DNA from: Sphingobacterium spiritivorum ATCC 33861
GTDB taxonomy: Bacteria; Bacteroidota; Bacteroidia; Sphingobacteriales; Sphingobacteriaceae
Assembly (NCBI RefSeq): GCF_000143765.1
Contig: NZ_GL379772.1
Coordinates: 310,001-374,000, forward strand
Length of the DNA stretch: 64,000 nucleotides
Reading direction: 5' to 3'
Within the stretch, counting starts at the first letter, position 1; each line of letters begins with the position of its first letter. This document shows, in pieces, positions 46,543 to 56,280 of this stretch. The notes beneath the pieces are model-generated. The model had not been told where the DNA came from. It was given only the letters and a program-made list of their open reading frames with translations, and did not search any database. The translations under genes and the position numbers were made by a program.

Positions 46543-47277
46543 TTAATTCTTTGTCGTAGAGATAAGAATAAAAACAGGTCTTCTGGATTCATCCTTCATC
46601 TCAGGAAATTCTTCTAACATCACATCTGAAGGCTTCGGTTCTGCTATTCGGTTAATCGTAAATCCAGCTGCAATAACTCCATTTAACAACGTCTCCATGG
46701 TTCGGTGATACTTGATGACCTCATGCCCCAGAAACATTGCATTTCTTCTGCCTTCCTGTTGATAATGATCCACAGGCCAGTGCAAGCGTGTACCTTGCTT
46801 ATTCTTATACCAATCCTGCTCCGCTCTTGCTGTGAATATCGGATGTTCCATAGAAAAGATAAAGCTCCCCCCTCTTTTCAAAAAATGATTCACTTTATGA
46901 AAGACGTTCTCCAGGTCTCTTATATAATGAAGAGCCAATGAACTTATTACTATATCAAACTCTTCCGTTGCAAAATCAACATGTTCAATGGCCATCTGCC
47001 GGTAATCAATATCCAGTCCTGCAGAATTCTCTTTTGCCTTACGTATCATCTTTGCAGAGAGATCGACTCCAATTACATTGCTTGCTCCCTGCTGCTTAGC
47101 ATATATGCAATGCCAGCCATATCCACAGCCCAGATCAAGCACATTTTTATTCTCAAAATCAGGAAACATCATTTTTAAAACATGCCATTCTCCGGCGGCA
47201 TGCAACCCCTCTTTAGAACGTGGCATTTTTCCATACTCATCAAAGAATCCACTATCATCATAAATATTCTGTTTCAT
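46543..47277 (-). CDS. Class I SAM-dependent methyltransferase
   Basis: The 244-residue methyltransferase has motif I NVLDLGCGYGWHCIYA, an acidic residue in VIGVDLSAKMI and post-motif FDIVISSLALHYI. The start at 47277 (MKQNIYDDSGFFDEYGKM) matches related proteins; an upstream ATG at 47310 adds 11 residues. The substrate is unknown, though the overall pattern is that of small-molecule (UbiE/COQ5-like fold) enzymes. It stands as a single gene. Confidence 0.86.
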   Translation of the reverse strand: MKQNIYDDSGFFDEYGKMPRSKEGLHAAGEWHVLKMMFPDFENKNVLDLGCGYGWHCIYAKQQGASNVIGVDLSAKMIRKAKENSAGLDIDYRQMAIEHVDFATEEFDIVISSLALHYIRDLENVFHKVNHFLKRGGSFIFSMEHPIFTARAEQDWYKNKQGTRLHWPVDHYQQEGRRNAMFLGHEVIKYHRTMETLLNGVIAAGFTINRIAEPKPSDVMLEEFPEMKDESRRPVFILISTTKN

Positions 47278-47515
47278 AACATGCTTTTGTTTTTCGACAT
47301 GACTTAACAAAGTACTCCTGCCGAATATTATATTCTACAAAAATTACGCAAAATAAACTACATATCTAAACAGCGAATTATTGAAGATTAATCTTTCTAA
47401 AAAAACTCCTTAAATTCATTAAATTAGGATAGAAATTTGAAGTGCATTATGTACAAAGCTCTAAATCAGATTAAAAGATATTATAACCAGTATTAAAGAA
47501 CTTTATGCATCTTGG

Positions 47516-48034
47516 TTGACATATGACAACAATCTACATGCAAGAATAGGGGGTAAACCTCCTGAAATAATTGAAAACAGTATTCCTGATGATTACAAAT
47601 TTTATGCTGTTATCCATCATCCGGAAAAACCAGATAAAATGCTTTCTATACTCATACACAGTAATTTTGATGTGCTTTTAGAAAACAATATTTATCCCAA
47701 CATAGCTGTGCAGGTTATAGAACATGAGCACTCGGAAATTGGAGACAGAACAGATAAGATTATTTCCTCGCTTGGGATCTATTCCATAAGTAAGTATTCT
47801 GCAATAAACAAAAGTGATTTTTTATTTCTAAAAGCCGGAGGAGAGCCTCGTCTTATCCAACCCAAAAGTTATTATTATGAACAGTTGGAAAAGGATAATT
47901 ATTCCTTCTTTTTACAGATTGAAGAAGAAGGATATGCTGAAGAATCTGATTATGTATTTATGTACAGAGGACTATATCTGTATAAAAACAATGTAACTGA
48001 TGAAGTAATATCCGGTTTCTGGCCATATTCTTAA
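47516..48034 (+). CDS. Unknown protein with apparent 5' frameshift
   Basis: The readable frame (172 codons from a TTG) has no ATG start. The same frame is open back to 47465 and reads as a plausible helix (DIITSIKELYASWLTYD). An ATG at 47449 in another frame gives MYKALNQI and would join this frame if one A were removed from the AAAA run at 47473-47476. Features include the GGKPPEI segment, a central beta-rich part and a hydrophobic end VISGFWPYS. No family is recognised. It could be a real pseudogene, a slippery site or a sequence error. Confidence 0.55.
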   Translation: MTYDNNLHARIGGKPPEIIENSIPDDYKFYAVIHHPEKPDKMLSILIHSNFDVLLENNIYPNIAVQVIEHEHSEIGDRTDKIISSLGIYSISKYSAINKSDFLFLKAGGEPRLIQPKSYYYEQLEKDNYSFFLQIEEEGYAEESDYVFMYRGLYLYKNNVTDEVISGFWPYS

Positions 48035-48077
48035 TAATATTTAACACGTACTTTTTCTTTTCCGGAAAGTAAACCAT

Positions 48078-48117
48078 AAAAAAGCAGCCAGATCTTTGAT
48101 TTAAAGATATGGCTGCT
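48078..48117 (-). terminator. Terminator after tRNA-Leu
   Basis: On the minus strand AGCAGCCATATCTTT pairs with AAAGATCTGGCTGCT (one mismatch), followed by six T. It starts just after the tRNA 3' end. Confidence 0.85.
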
Positions 48118-48121
48118 GAAG

Positions 48122-48205
48122 TGCCCAGGAGCAGATTCGAACTGCCACGCCCATTCAGGCGCCACCCCCTCAAGATGGTGCGTCTACCAATTTCGCCACC
48201 TGGGC
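48122..48205 (-). tRNA. tRNA-Leu (anticodon GAG)
   Basis: An 84-base class II tRNA: acceptor GCCCAGG pairs with CCTGGGC, the D arm has TTGGTAGA, anticodon stem CCATC/GGTGG encloses loop TTGAGGG (anticodon GAG, reading CUC/CUU), and a long variable arm and the TTCGAAT T-loop follow. CCA is not encoded. Confidence 0.93.
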
Positions 48206-48272
48206 ATCTTGAGTTGCAAAAATAATCCTTTTTTCGGAACCTGCAACCTAAAAATCATCTTTTAGTGCAATG

Positions 48273-49157
48273 CTAGTTGTTTTTTTTCAGATTTCTGCGG
48301 ATCAGCGTCTGGATAATTCCATCGACTAGACCGACCCTTGGAGCTACAATAGTTTTCAAATGACCGATCTTCATAATCGTAAGAAAAATCTCTGCTGCAG
48401 GGATAATAACATCTGCACGATCCTGTTTCAATCCCAATACATTGATCCTGTCTTTGAGCGAATAAGAAGTAAGATGATTATAGATTGCCTTTAACTTAGA
48501 ATAAGACATAGGTTTATCTTCTTTTGCATTGGCCAGTCTGGACAGTTTATTGATATTGCCACCTGTTCCGATACCATACACCTGCTTATACATCTGTGTA
48601 TGTGTCTTCACCCAATCTTTCAGTTCATCCCATGTCTCCGGTTGATCCTGATTATCCAGAATACGGATAGTCCCCAGATTAAACGAACGGGAAGCGACCA
48701 GCCTGGAATTAGCGAACAAAGACAATTCCGTACTACCACCACCTACATCAATATACAGATACACCTTATCCTTATCCATATCCTGCTCCAGATGACTGTT
48801 ATAGATGATTTCTGCTTCCAGACTGCCATCTATGATCTGAATATCCACTCCGGCCTTTTTACATGCCTTCACGACTTCCTTTCCATTTCCGGCATCCCGC
48901 ATCGCTGAGGTCGCGCATGCCATATAATCAGTCACTCTGTATACATCCATCAGATTTTTGAATGCAGTCATTGTACTGACCATATCTTTAAATTTCACAT
49001 CAGAAATATGATGTTGGATAAAAGCATCATCGCCTAAGCGCAGGGGTACACGCAACAAGGTATTTTTGATAAACGATATTTCTTCTTTGGTTTGGTCAAT
49101 GTCGGCTATCAGTAACCGGACAGCATTGGACCCAATATCTATTGCTGCGTATCTCAC
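48273..49157 (-). CDS. ppx: Ppx/GppA-type exopolyphosphatase
   Basis: The 294-residue ASKHA-fold phosphatase has phosphate loop 1 YAAIDIGSNAVRLLIAD and loop 2 LYIDVGGGSTELSLF. Length is that of the short form without C-terminal domains. It removes terminal phosphate from polyphosphate or converts pppGpp to ppGpp; the two cannot be separated by sequence. Its ATG overlaps the ppk stop by four bases, so synthesis and breakdown of polyphosphate are translationally coupled. Confidence 0.93.
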   Translation of the reverse strand: MRYAAIDIGSNAVRLLIADIDQTKEEISFIKNTLLRVPLRLGDDAFIQHHISDVKFKDMVSTMTAFKNLMDVYRVTDYMACATSAMRDAGNGKEVVKACKKAGVDIQIIDGSLEAEIIYNSHLEQDMDKDKVYLYIDVGGGSTELSLFANSRLVASRSFNLGTIRILDNQDQPETWDELKDWVKTHTQMYKQVYGIGTGGNINKLSRLANAKEDKPMSYSKLKAIYNHLTSYSLKDRINVLGLKQDRADVIIPAAEIFLTIMKIGHLKTIVAPRVGLVDGIIQTLIRRNLKKNN

Positions 49158-51202
49158 AAAATTTCGATTTTATTTTTTAAATAATTATAAGTATCCACCT
49201 GAGCACGGTTAGAGGCATTTACCGGGCTACGTTTATATCTGTTTTTCTGTTGGGCATCGATAATCCTTGCCTTCGTATTATCGGCCAGCTGAATCTTGAT
49301 CAGATCATATACTTCGGCTATCAGGTCTTTATTTTCAATCGGAAAGGCGATCTCCACTCTCCTGTTCAGGTTGCGTGTCATCAGATCTGCTGAGGAAAGA
49401 TAGATCTCTTTCGTATCTCCGTAATCAAAGATCCATACCCGTGCATGTTCCAGGTAACGGTCAACGATACTGGTCACATGGATATGTTCACTGAAACCTT
49501 CTTTTCCCGGGATCAGACAGCACATTCCGCGAATAATAAGATTAATCTTTACACCGGCATTATTTGCCTGATAAAGACGCTGAATAATATCTTCATCCGT
49601 AAGACTGTTCATCTTCAGAATCAGAGATACTTTTATACCTTGCTGACTTAATTTAATGAGCTGATCGACCTTCGTATAGAAGATATCCCGCATAGCCAGA
49701 GGCGCAGTGATCAGTGACTTATAATTGTCATGGTATACACTTTTCTTTAACCCTGTAAACAGACGTTTGAGATCCCGTGTAATGAGCTTGTTGGAGGTAA
49801 ATAATCCAATATCACAATATATTCTGGCTGTCTTTTCGTTAAAATTACCGGTAGATAAATATGTGTAGGCTACTCTTCTTTTACCTTCACGTCTGAATAC
49901 CAGACATGATTTAGCATGAAGCTTAATATTGACATTTCCTAAAAAAACATTCACTCCCGCCTCTTCCAGTTTTGTCAGCCAGTAGATATTTGCTTTTTCA
50001 TCAAATCTGGCTTTCACTTCTAAAAATGCATTGACCCGTTTTCCGTTTTTGGCGGCGATGATAAGTGCATTCATAATATTAGAATTGTTCGCTACCCGGT
50101 ATAAGGTGATATTAATCTCTTCTACAGTAGGGTCAATAGCCGACTCCCGTATGAAATGCAAAACATAGTCATAGGATTGGTAAGGCAAATGGATAAGATA
50201 ATCTCTCTTCTTTATCGGTTTGAAAAGACTCCTGTTAATATCCAATCCTGATACTGGTAGCGCCGCTACCGGTTCATACGCCAGATCCGAACGGTTTCCT
50301 ATAGGGAAATTAATAAAATCACTGAAGATCATATAACGATTCATAGGGATAAACCCGTCATCGTCTACTTCCAGTTGATTGTCCAGATAACTCAATAACG
50401 AAGGAGGCATATTGGCATCATACTCCAGCCGAATGACTTTTCCCGTCTGTCTGTCAATCAAACTCTTTTTTAATACTTCCAGAAATTTGTCACTGCGGTC
50501 TACATCCAGATCTAACTCTGAATCACGCGTAATCTGAAAGCGGTAACCGGATATTTCATCAAATTCCACCGCCGTATAGATATCTTCCAAAAACATCATG
50601 ATGATTTCATCCAGAAGAATAATCTCATGTTGTCCTGTACTGTTAGGCACATGATGAAAACGGCTGATAACATTTTTAGGCATTTCTATAATAGAAATCC
50701 TTTCCTGATCATTATGGGATAATTTTACTATAAAATGCAGACTTCTGCCATTGATATTTGGAAAGAACTGATCATTGACCCAGATCGGGATAAGGTATTT
50801 TAGAATTTCTTCCTGAAAATAAGTATGCAGATATTCGCGCTGATCATCCCTCAGATCGTCCGCCTCCAGAATATTGATATTTTCTTCTTCCAGACGTTTC
50901 ATTAACACCTGATCAAAAAGATAATCAAACTTTTTGTCCAGCTTCAAAACGCTGTGCTGAATTTGTTTCAGCACTTTTTTAGGTTTAAATCCTATTTTTT
51001 TGTTCTTCAACTCATTTTCCACCATACGGTGAAGAATGGCTACACGAACACTGTAAAACTCTGATAAGTTGGAGGAATAAATAGCCAGAAAACGCAATCT
51101 TTCCAACAAAGGTACCGTATCGTCTGCGGCCTCCTGAAGCACACGTTCGTTAAATTGCAGCCAGCTAAGCTCGCGATTAAGGACGGGAAATTGGTCGCTC
51201 AA
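49154..51202 (-). CDS. ppk1: Polyphosphate kinase 1
   Basis: The 682-residue enzyme makes polyphosphate from ATP. The N-domain is NRELSWLQFNERVLQEA. The phospholipase-D-like catalytic part has the autophosphorylated His in NIKLHAKSCLVFRREG and a second His in LEHARVWIFDYGD, and the ending SSADLMTRNLNRRVE is typical. Length is normal (about 690). It is the first gene of the ppk-ppx operon. A 110-bp gap precedes it, with no clear promoter motif. Confidence 0.96.
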   Translation of the reverse strand: MSDQFPVLNRELSWLQFNERVLQEAADDTVPLLERLRFLAIYSSNLSEFYSVRVAILHRMVENELKNKKIGFKPKKVLKQIQHSVLKLDKKFDYLFDQVLMKRLEEENINILEADDLRDDQREYLHTYFQEEILKYLIPIWVNDQFFPNINGRSLHFIVKLSHNDQERISIIEMPKNVISRFHHVPNSTGQHEIILLDEIIMMFLEDIYTAVEFDEISGYRFQITRDSELDLDVDRSDKFLEVLKKSLIDRQTGKVIRLEYDANMPPSLLSYLDNQLEVDDDGFIPMNRYMIFSDFINFPIGNRSDLAYEPVAALPVSGLDINRSLFKPIKKRDYLIHLPYQSYDYVLHFIRESAIDPTVEEINITLYRVANNSNIMNALIIAAKNGKRVNAFLEVKARFDEKANIYWLTKLEEAGVNVFLGNVNIKLHAKSCLVFRREGKRRVAYTYLSTGNFNEKTARIYCDIGLFTSNKLITRDLKRLFTGLKKSVYHDNYKSLITAPLAMRDIFYTKVDQLIKLSQQGIKVSLILKMNSLTDEDIIQRLYQANNAGVKINLIIRGMCCLIPGKEGFSEHIHVTSIVDRYLEHARVWIFDYGDTKEIYLSSADLMTRNLNRRVEIAFPIENKDLIAEVYDLIKIQLADNTKARIIDAQQKNRYKRSPVNASNRAQVDTYNYLKNKIEIL

Positions 51203-51312
51203 AATAGTAAGATTTTAGATCTTTAAATTTAATATTTTTCAGACCAATATTAAAGACTTGATGTTAATTATTCGTTAAGAAATAATTAACACTTTCTTAA
51301 TTTAAATCTATG

Positions 51313-52335
51313 CTAACCTGATGGCGCCAGTATTTCCAGTTGCAATAAAATCTGATCTTCAGTTACAAAGTAGGGAGCTCCGTGACGTAAAGTCTGATAC
51401 ACAGCCTCAAATAATTTACGATAATCCCCTCTCTCAGCGATCAAAGATTCGGTCTGCATATTTCCTTCGTCATCTGCTAAGGTAAGTAAAGCTTCTTTCC
51501 CTTCCGGTTCGATTCCGTAAGCGATGTCATTCGGAGACATTCCTGCCAGCAGCTGCTGCTCCTGTACATCACTTCTCTCTTTTACAAAAGATCCCTTCAG
51601 AGCATGTAAGACAAAGCTTTTTTGCGGATTGGCAACCATTAGGCTGACGGTAATAAATACACTCAGTCCTTTCCCGTAATTCAAAAGCAGGCAGGCATAA
51701 TCGTCTACCTTAGATTTAGGGCGGTTGTTAGACAGAATCTTCGTTACTGATTTGGGCTTGCCGAACAGCGAAATTGTCTGGTCCAGCAGATGTGATCCCA
51801 GATCATACAATATACCACTTCCCGGACGTTTGGTTTCTTTAAATTTTTTAGCACCAATCTCAGTCTTATACCGGTCAAATCGAAGATGTAGTTCAACAGG
51901 CTTACCCAGCTTTCCTGATTCCAATGTTGCTTTCAGGGATTGAAAGTCAGAATCAAAGCGTCTGTTATGGTAAGGAAGTACATGTCGGTTCATTTTGCGT
52001 CCCAGCGCAAAAAGTTCTTTTGCTTCTTTAACAGTCGGAGAAAAAGGTTTTTCTACCAGGACATGTTTACCTGCCAGTAAAGCCATTTTGGCAAATTCAA
52101 AATGCGTATCGTTGGGCGTATTGACAATGACAAGTTCAATCTCCGGGTCTTCCAGTAATTCTTTCACACTAGAATAGCTTATAATGCCCGGATAATCCAG
52201 GTGAGCCTGTTTGGTTTTACGTTCCACAATAGCCTTCAGCTGAAAGCTCTCACTACCCCCTATAAACGGCGCATGGAACACCCTTCCGGACATTCCATAC
52301 GATAATATTCCTGTAACTACTTGCTTTACAGCCAT
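51313..52335 (-). CDS. Gfo/Idh/MocA-family oxidoreductase
   Basis: This 340-residue NAD(P)-dependent sugar-type dehydrogenase has an N-terminal Rossmann fold (VTGILSYGMSGRVFHAPFI), EKPFSP (catalytic Lys context), YHNRRFDSDF and a C-terminal alpha/beta domain containing DLGSHLLDQ. The pattern resembles YhhX/scyllo-inositol-type members. The substrate is unknown. It follows the His-tailed lipoprotein gene by 18 bp on the same strand. Confidence 0.9.
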   Translation of the reverse strand: MAVKQVVTGILSYGMSGRVFHAPFIGGSESFQLKAIVERKTKQAHLDYPGIISYSSVKELLEDPEIELVIVNTPNDTHFEFAKMALLAGKHVLVEKPFSPTVKEAKELFALGRKMNRHVLPYHNRRFDSDFQSLKATLESGKLGKPVELHLRFDRYKTEIGAKKFKETKRPGSGILYDLGSHLLDQTISLFGKPKSVTKILSNNRPKSKVDDYACLLLNYGKGLSVFITVSLMVANPQKSFVLHALKGSFVKERSDVQEQQLLAGMSPNDIAYGIEPEGKEALLTLADDEGNMQTESLIAERGDYRKLFEAVYQTLRHGAPYFVTEDQILLQLEILAPSG

Positions 52336-52353
52336 ACAGTATTATTTTAATTA

Positions 52354-52929
52354 TTAATGGTGAGCATGCTCATCATGTTTTACTCCGGCAGCGTGATACA
52401 CTTCTTCCAAAGCTTTTGCATGATCAGCAGCAAATTTTTGCAATTTCACATTTGTATTTCTGGAAACACGGTCGAATTGCTCTTTGATAAGGGTTTGCTC
52501 ATGCTCTGCATGTTTCAGGAAAGCAGCATCCGAGTAGCTTGCAACTTTTGAAGTAACAGCAGTACTGTCTGTAGCTGCAGTTTGCTGAGCCGGTGCCTGA
52601 AATGCCTGTGCTCCTCTGATCGGGAAGTCAACATGCAATTCTGTAGCTACGCTATCCAAATGAGGAACTAATGATCCATAAACTTCTTTAATTTTAGCGG
52701 CTAACGATTTCACTTTTGCATCAGATGAGACACTCGCTGCATATTCCGCATAAGCTAATTCATAAGGAACCTTCTCACCTACTGTCTGGAAAAAGCGGTA
52801 TGCATCACCATCCACCAATGAAGTGTGTGTATATTTCAACTGATTCTGCTCAGCTGTCTTATTACTACAGGAAGCAAATAATGTACTACCTCCGATAACT
52901 GCTACTACAAATAAAGTATTAAGTTTCAT
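52354..52929 (-). CDS. Predicted lipoprotein with helical DUF4142-like domain and His-rich tail
   Basis: The 191-residue protein has a signal peptide with a lipobox-like LFASCSN (Cys21), then a helical region with AEYAASVSSDAKVKSLAAKI and KHAEHEQTLIKEQFD resembling the four-helix DUF4142 fold. It ends KHDEHAHH, which could bind metal. DUF4142 proteins are periplasmic stress proteins without known chemistry. Identification as that family is tentative. A TATTTTTG promoter is 22 bp upstream. Confidence 0.72.
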   Translation of the reverse strand: MKLNTLFVVAVIGGSTLFASCSNKTAEQNQLKYTHTSLVDGDAYRFFQTVGEKVPYELAYAEYAASVSSDAKVKSLAAKIKEVYGSLVPHLDSVATELHVDFPIRGAQAFQAPAQQTAATDSTAVTSKVASYSDAAFLKHAEHEQTLIKEQFDRVSRNTNVKLQKFAADHAKALEEVYHAAGVKHDEHAHH

Positions 52930-52950
52930 ATTCTCTTTTGATTACGACCA

Positions 52951-52958
52951 CAAAAATA
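52951..52958 (-). promoter_or_regulatory. Promoter -7 element for the lipoprotein gene
   Basis: The minus strand reads TATTTTTG, 22 bp upstream of the ATG at 52929. Confidence 0.5.
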
Positions 52959-52992
52959 TAAATAATATGCTAAATTCCCTATTCTTCTGTGA

Positions 52993-55569
52993 TTATGCTA
53001 AATTTCTTCCGGCGTTTACAACCCCATATATTGTTCTGGCAATCAGTTTTGAATATACATCGTATTTTGGGTCTTCTGTTTCCAGCTGCTTTTGCTTTCT
53101 GATTGCATAATGCTGAATAATTAATAAAGGCAGAATAATCTTTTCTCTTGCCAGAATAGATTCCCGTTCTACCGGATAATTTTCCATCAGAATTTTTGTA
53201 TTGCTCAATTTAAGGACATATTTCTTAGTAAGCTCGTATTCTGCATGCAGCATTTTCCAGAAATCTCCGTATTGTTCATCAAACTGCATATAAGATGTGA
53301 TGTCAAAATTGGATTTTGTCATGGACATCATACAGTTATCAATAATAGTATTAAACATCCCCGAATGCTCATAAAGATTCCGGACATAAGACCAAAGGTT
53401 ATTTTCTTCTGCAAATTGCAAAGCAGATCCTACCCCGAAGAATCCCGGAATATTCTGTTTCAGCTGACTCCATGAAGTCACAAAACTGATGGCACGCAGA
53501 TCTTCCAGTTTCAATTCTTTATCCGAATTCCGCTTCACAGGACGGCTACTGATATTGATGGTGGAGAGCACTTTAAGCGGACTCAGATTTTCAAGGTAAT
53601 TCAGGAATAAAGGATCCTTACGCAAAGACATAAACTTTTCATAACTCACCTCAGCCATCTGATCGATCACATCCTTTTGTTTTGCAGTCAGTGTATCGCC
53701 TTCATTTTGTCTTATTTCAGAGATGATACCTGCATGAAGCAATTGTTCAATATTATATTTAGCTGTATCGAGTGAGCCATACTGACTGCTGATCGTCTGC
53801 CCCTGAATAGTCAGCTGGATATGTTTATTTTCAATCTCACGTCCCATTGAAGCGTAGAAGCGTTGCGTTTTACCACCACCACGTGCAGGAGGTCCTCCGC
53901 GACCGTCAAAGAAGACCAGATCTACATCGTAATCTCTGGCAATGGCCGTCAGATCCATTTTGGCCTTATATATAGACCAGTTTGCCATCAGATATCCTCC
54001 GTCTTTTGTACTGTCTGAGAATCCAAGCATAATCGTCTGCTTGTTACCCCTGGATTTGAGATGTGCTACATACGCAGGATGTGTGTACAATGCTTTCATG
54101 ACATCTCCTGCTCTGATCAGGTCGTCCACTGTTTCAAACAAAGGCACAAAATCTATAGTCAGCTCTTTCTTCTTCCAACCCGACCACAGAAACAACTGCA
54201 TCAATCCCAGAATATCCGAAGCCTGCTGACAGTTACTGATGATAAAGCGTTGCGCTGCCCGCTCACTTCCTGCATTCTGAATACTTTTTAATAAAGGAAT
54301 GACTTCCAAAGTATCTTTTACCAACAAGGCAGCATCCTCTCCAACCTCAAGATCCAACTCTGAGAAAGGAAAACCCTTTTGCTTGGCGGTTTCACTCAAT
54401 CCTTCAAAATCTTCTGTTAATCCTGTTTTTTTCTGATCCTTGGTAATCAGGTAAGTTAGGGTATTCCGTAATACACGGCTGTCCTGACGGATATCAAGTG
54501 TCGTAAAATAGCATCCGAAAGTCACGACTTTACGGATCAGGTCTTCCACTACATCTATAAATAAACTATTATGTTTTTCAATCAGTACTTTTTTAATAGC
54601 TTTCAGATTCGTGAGGATACGATCCGTTTCATCCTTAGGATTCTCTACCGGATTAAAACTGTTTTCATAGAACAATTCCTGCAGCGTATCCATATACTGT
54701 TCCACCCCTCTGAACGTAATGCGTCTCTTGATGACTCTGAAATCGCGATAATAGCATCTGAACAAAATAGTCCGCAGCATTGTCGCCACTTTACGGGTAC
54801 TTTCGACGGTTACATTTGGATTTCCGTCACGGTCTCCGCCCGGCCAGAATCCTAGTTCAATAAGTTGTTTCACATCTTCAGTAGGCATCTCCAGTTCATC
54901 ATCTATTGTTGCCTGAATTTCGGAAGCCACTTTATAGAATACGTTTTCCAGATACCAGGCCAGACTCGCTGCCTCATCCACCGGAGTAGGTTTCAGCTTA
55001 TTGATAAACGGAGTCTTACCCAGTTGCTGAAGAAGTAAATGGATATTATTGATATCATTGTCCTTAATTGCTTCAATAAGGTCATTTATAATAGAAAGTA
55101 CAGCTCCTGGATAGAATTGTGTAGGGTGTGCTGTCAGGACTAAACGAACAGAAAAATCTTTCAGCTTGTTGACAATTTGTTTTCTGAGCTTGCTATTTGT
55201 TTCCGTCTGGCGGAAAAGAGGTTCCAAAAGACCCGCTTCATCTGCACGCCCTATAGACTGAAAAGAAGAATCCTCTACGGCATCAAATAAAACAACCTGA
55301 CGCTCTACATATTGTACGATTCTGAAAAGAAGATCAACACGGTCCTCTTCTTGTACATATTGCTCATATTGTCCAAAAAAACTATCTATGATCTCCTCCG
55401 GAGCGAGATGCTCTTCCACTCCCTTCTCACAATGTGTAGTAAAAAAAGGCAATAATGTACCCGTATGCTTTACGCGCTGAAACGGTAAAGTAAGGAATAA
55501 ACTCTTGAAAAGTTCAAAACGGGTCAACACCTCGTTTTGAAAGGTAGCTTCTTTTTGACTTAATTTCAT
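52993..55569 (-). CDS. ppc: Phosphoenolpyruvate carboxylase
   Basis: This 858-residue enzyme adds bicarbonate to PEP to form oxaloacetate. Catalytic blocks are LVLTAHPTQFYPGAV (essential His), LGFWPGGDRDGNPNV, FFDGRGGPPARGGGKT (Gly-rich loop) and a C-terminal RTIYGVVNAGRNLA ending. Length is slightly shorter than the E. coli enzyme (883) but includes all domains. It replenishes oxaloacetate for the TCA cycle. It is transcribed alone from a TATATTTG promoter. Confidence 0.97.
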   Translation of the reverse strand: MKLSQKEATFQNEVLTRFELFKSLFLTLPFQRVKHTGTLLPFFTTHCEKGVEEHLAPEEIIDSFFGQYEQYVQEEDRVDLLFRIVQYVERQVVLFDAVEDSSFQSIGRADEAGLLEPLFRQTETNSKLRKQIVNKLKDFSVRLVLTAHPTQFYPGAVLSIINDLIEAIKDNDINNIHLLLQQLGKTPFINKLKPTPVDEAASLAWYLENVFYKVASEIQATIDDELEMPTEDVKQLIELGFWPGGDRDGNPNVTVESTRKVATMLRTILFRCYYRDFRVIKRRITFRGVEQYMDTLQELFYENSFNPVENPKDETDRILTNLKAIKKVLIEKHNSLFIDVVEDLIRKVVTFGCYFTTLDIRQDSRVLRNTLTYLITKDQKKTGLTEDFEGLSETAKQKGFPFSELDLEVGEDAALLVKDTLEVIPLLKSIQNAGSERAAQRFIISNCQQASDILGLMQLFLWSGWKKKELTIDFVPLFETVDDLIRAGDVMKALYTHPAYVAHLKSRGNKQTIMLGFSDSTKDGGYLMANWSIYKAKMDLTAIARDYDVDLVFFDGRGGPPARGGGKTQRFYASMGREIENKHIQLTIQGQTISSQYGSLDTAKYNIEQLLHAGIISEIRQNEGDTLTAKQKDVIDQMAEVSYEKFMSLRKDPLFLNYLENLSPLKVLSTINISSRPVKRNSDKELKLEDLRAISFVTSWSQLKQNIPGFFGVGSALQFAEENNLWSYVRNLYEHSGMFNTIIDNCMMSMTKSNFDITSYMQFDEQYGDFWKMLHAEYELTKKYVLKLSNTKILMENYPVERESILAREKIILPLLIIQHYAIRKQKQLETEDPKYDVYSKLIARTIYGVVNAGRNLA

Positions 55570-55636
55570 GGTTTTGAAATAACACGAGGTTGTGTGTTTT
55601 GTTTGTTTGATTTAGTTGATTTCAACCTCCGAAAAT

Positions 55637-55644
55637 CAAATATA
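55637..55644 (-). promoter_or_regulatory. Promoter -7 element for ppc
   Basis: The minus strand reads TATATTTG, 67 bp before the ppc ATG at 55569. Confidence 0.5.
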
Positions 55645-55775
55645 TAAAATTTATACTCAAATATCCTTTATAATGTAAATTTTAAATACAAAACTTCAAA
55701 ATTTTAAAATTTTAACAACAACATTATACCGACTTTAGTGTTATTATATTATTGAAAAACAAATAACACACTACC

Positions 55776-56189
55776 ATGAGCAATAAACTATATACTGCAG
55801 AAGTCACCGCTACAGGAGGAAGAGACGGTGCTGTAAAGTCCTCGGACGGAATAATTGATTTTGAGGTGCACAAACCCGAAGCAATGGGTGGAAAAGGCGG
55901 AGCAACTAATCCTGAGCAACTATTTGCTGCAGCCTGGAGTTCCTGCTTCTTAGGAGCAATGGGCGCTGTAGGAGAAAAAGATCATGTGAATCTGAAAGAT
56001 GCTACAGTGACGGTAAAAGCTTCCTTTAATGAAGAAGATCATTCTTTCTTTCTGTCAGCCGAATTAGAAATACATGTGCCTTCCCTATCCATTGAAGAAG
56101 CTCAGAAACTGGCAGATAAAGCGCATAAAGTGTGTCCCTATTCAAAAGCTACAAAAGGGAATATCGAAGTCAGCATAAAAGCTATATAA
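55776..56189 (+). CDS. ohr: Organic hydroperoxide resistance protein (Ohr)
   Basis: The 137-residue Ohr/OsmC-fold peroxidase reduces organic hydroperoxides with two Cys: AAWSSCFLGAM (peroxidatic, about residue 52) and KVCPYSKAT (resolving, about residue 120), spaced as in Ohr. NPEQLFAAAW is the family signature. It depends on a lipoylated partner such as an E2 and dihydrolipoamide dehydrogenase. No OhrR-type MarR regulator is adjacent. Confidence 0.95.
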   Translation: MSNKLYTAEVTATGGRDGAVKSSDGIIDFEVHKPEAMGGKGGATNPEQLFAAAWSSCFLGAMGAVGEKDHVNLKDATVTVKASFNEEDHSFFLSAELEIHVPSLSIEEAQKLADKAHKVCPYSKATKGNIEVSIKAI

Positions 56190-56197
56190 CTCTTTAC

Positions 56198-56226
56198 AAA
56201 AAAGACTGTTCAGCAGTCTTTTTTGC
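56198..56226 (+). terminator. Terminator after ohr
   Basis: An 11-bp stem (AAAAAAGACTG / CAGTCTTTTTT), five-base loop and T-tail lie 9 bp after the stop. Confidence 0.85.
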
Positions 56227-56259
56227 TATCTTTTTCAACACTTATCCTAAATCTATCTG

Positions 56260-56267
56260 TATCTTTG
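56260..56267 (+). promoter_or_regulatory. Promoter -7 element for the FUSC-ypdA operon
   Basis: TATCTTTG lies 13 bp before the ATG at 56281, giving a very short leader. Confidence 0.55.
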
Positions 56268-56280
56268 CGTTGCATAGATT

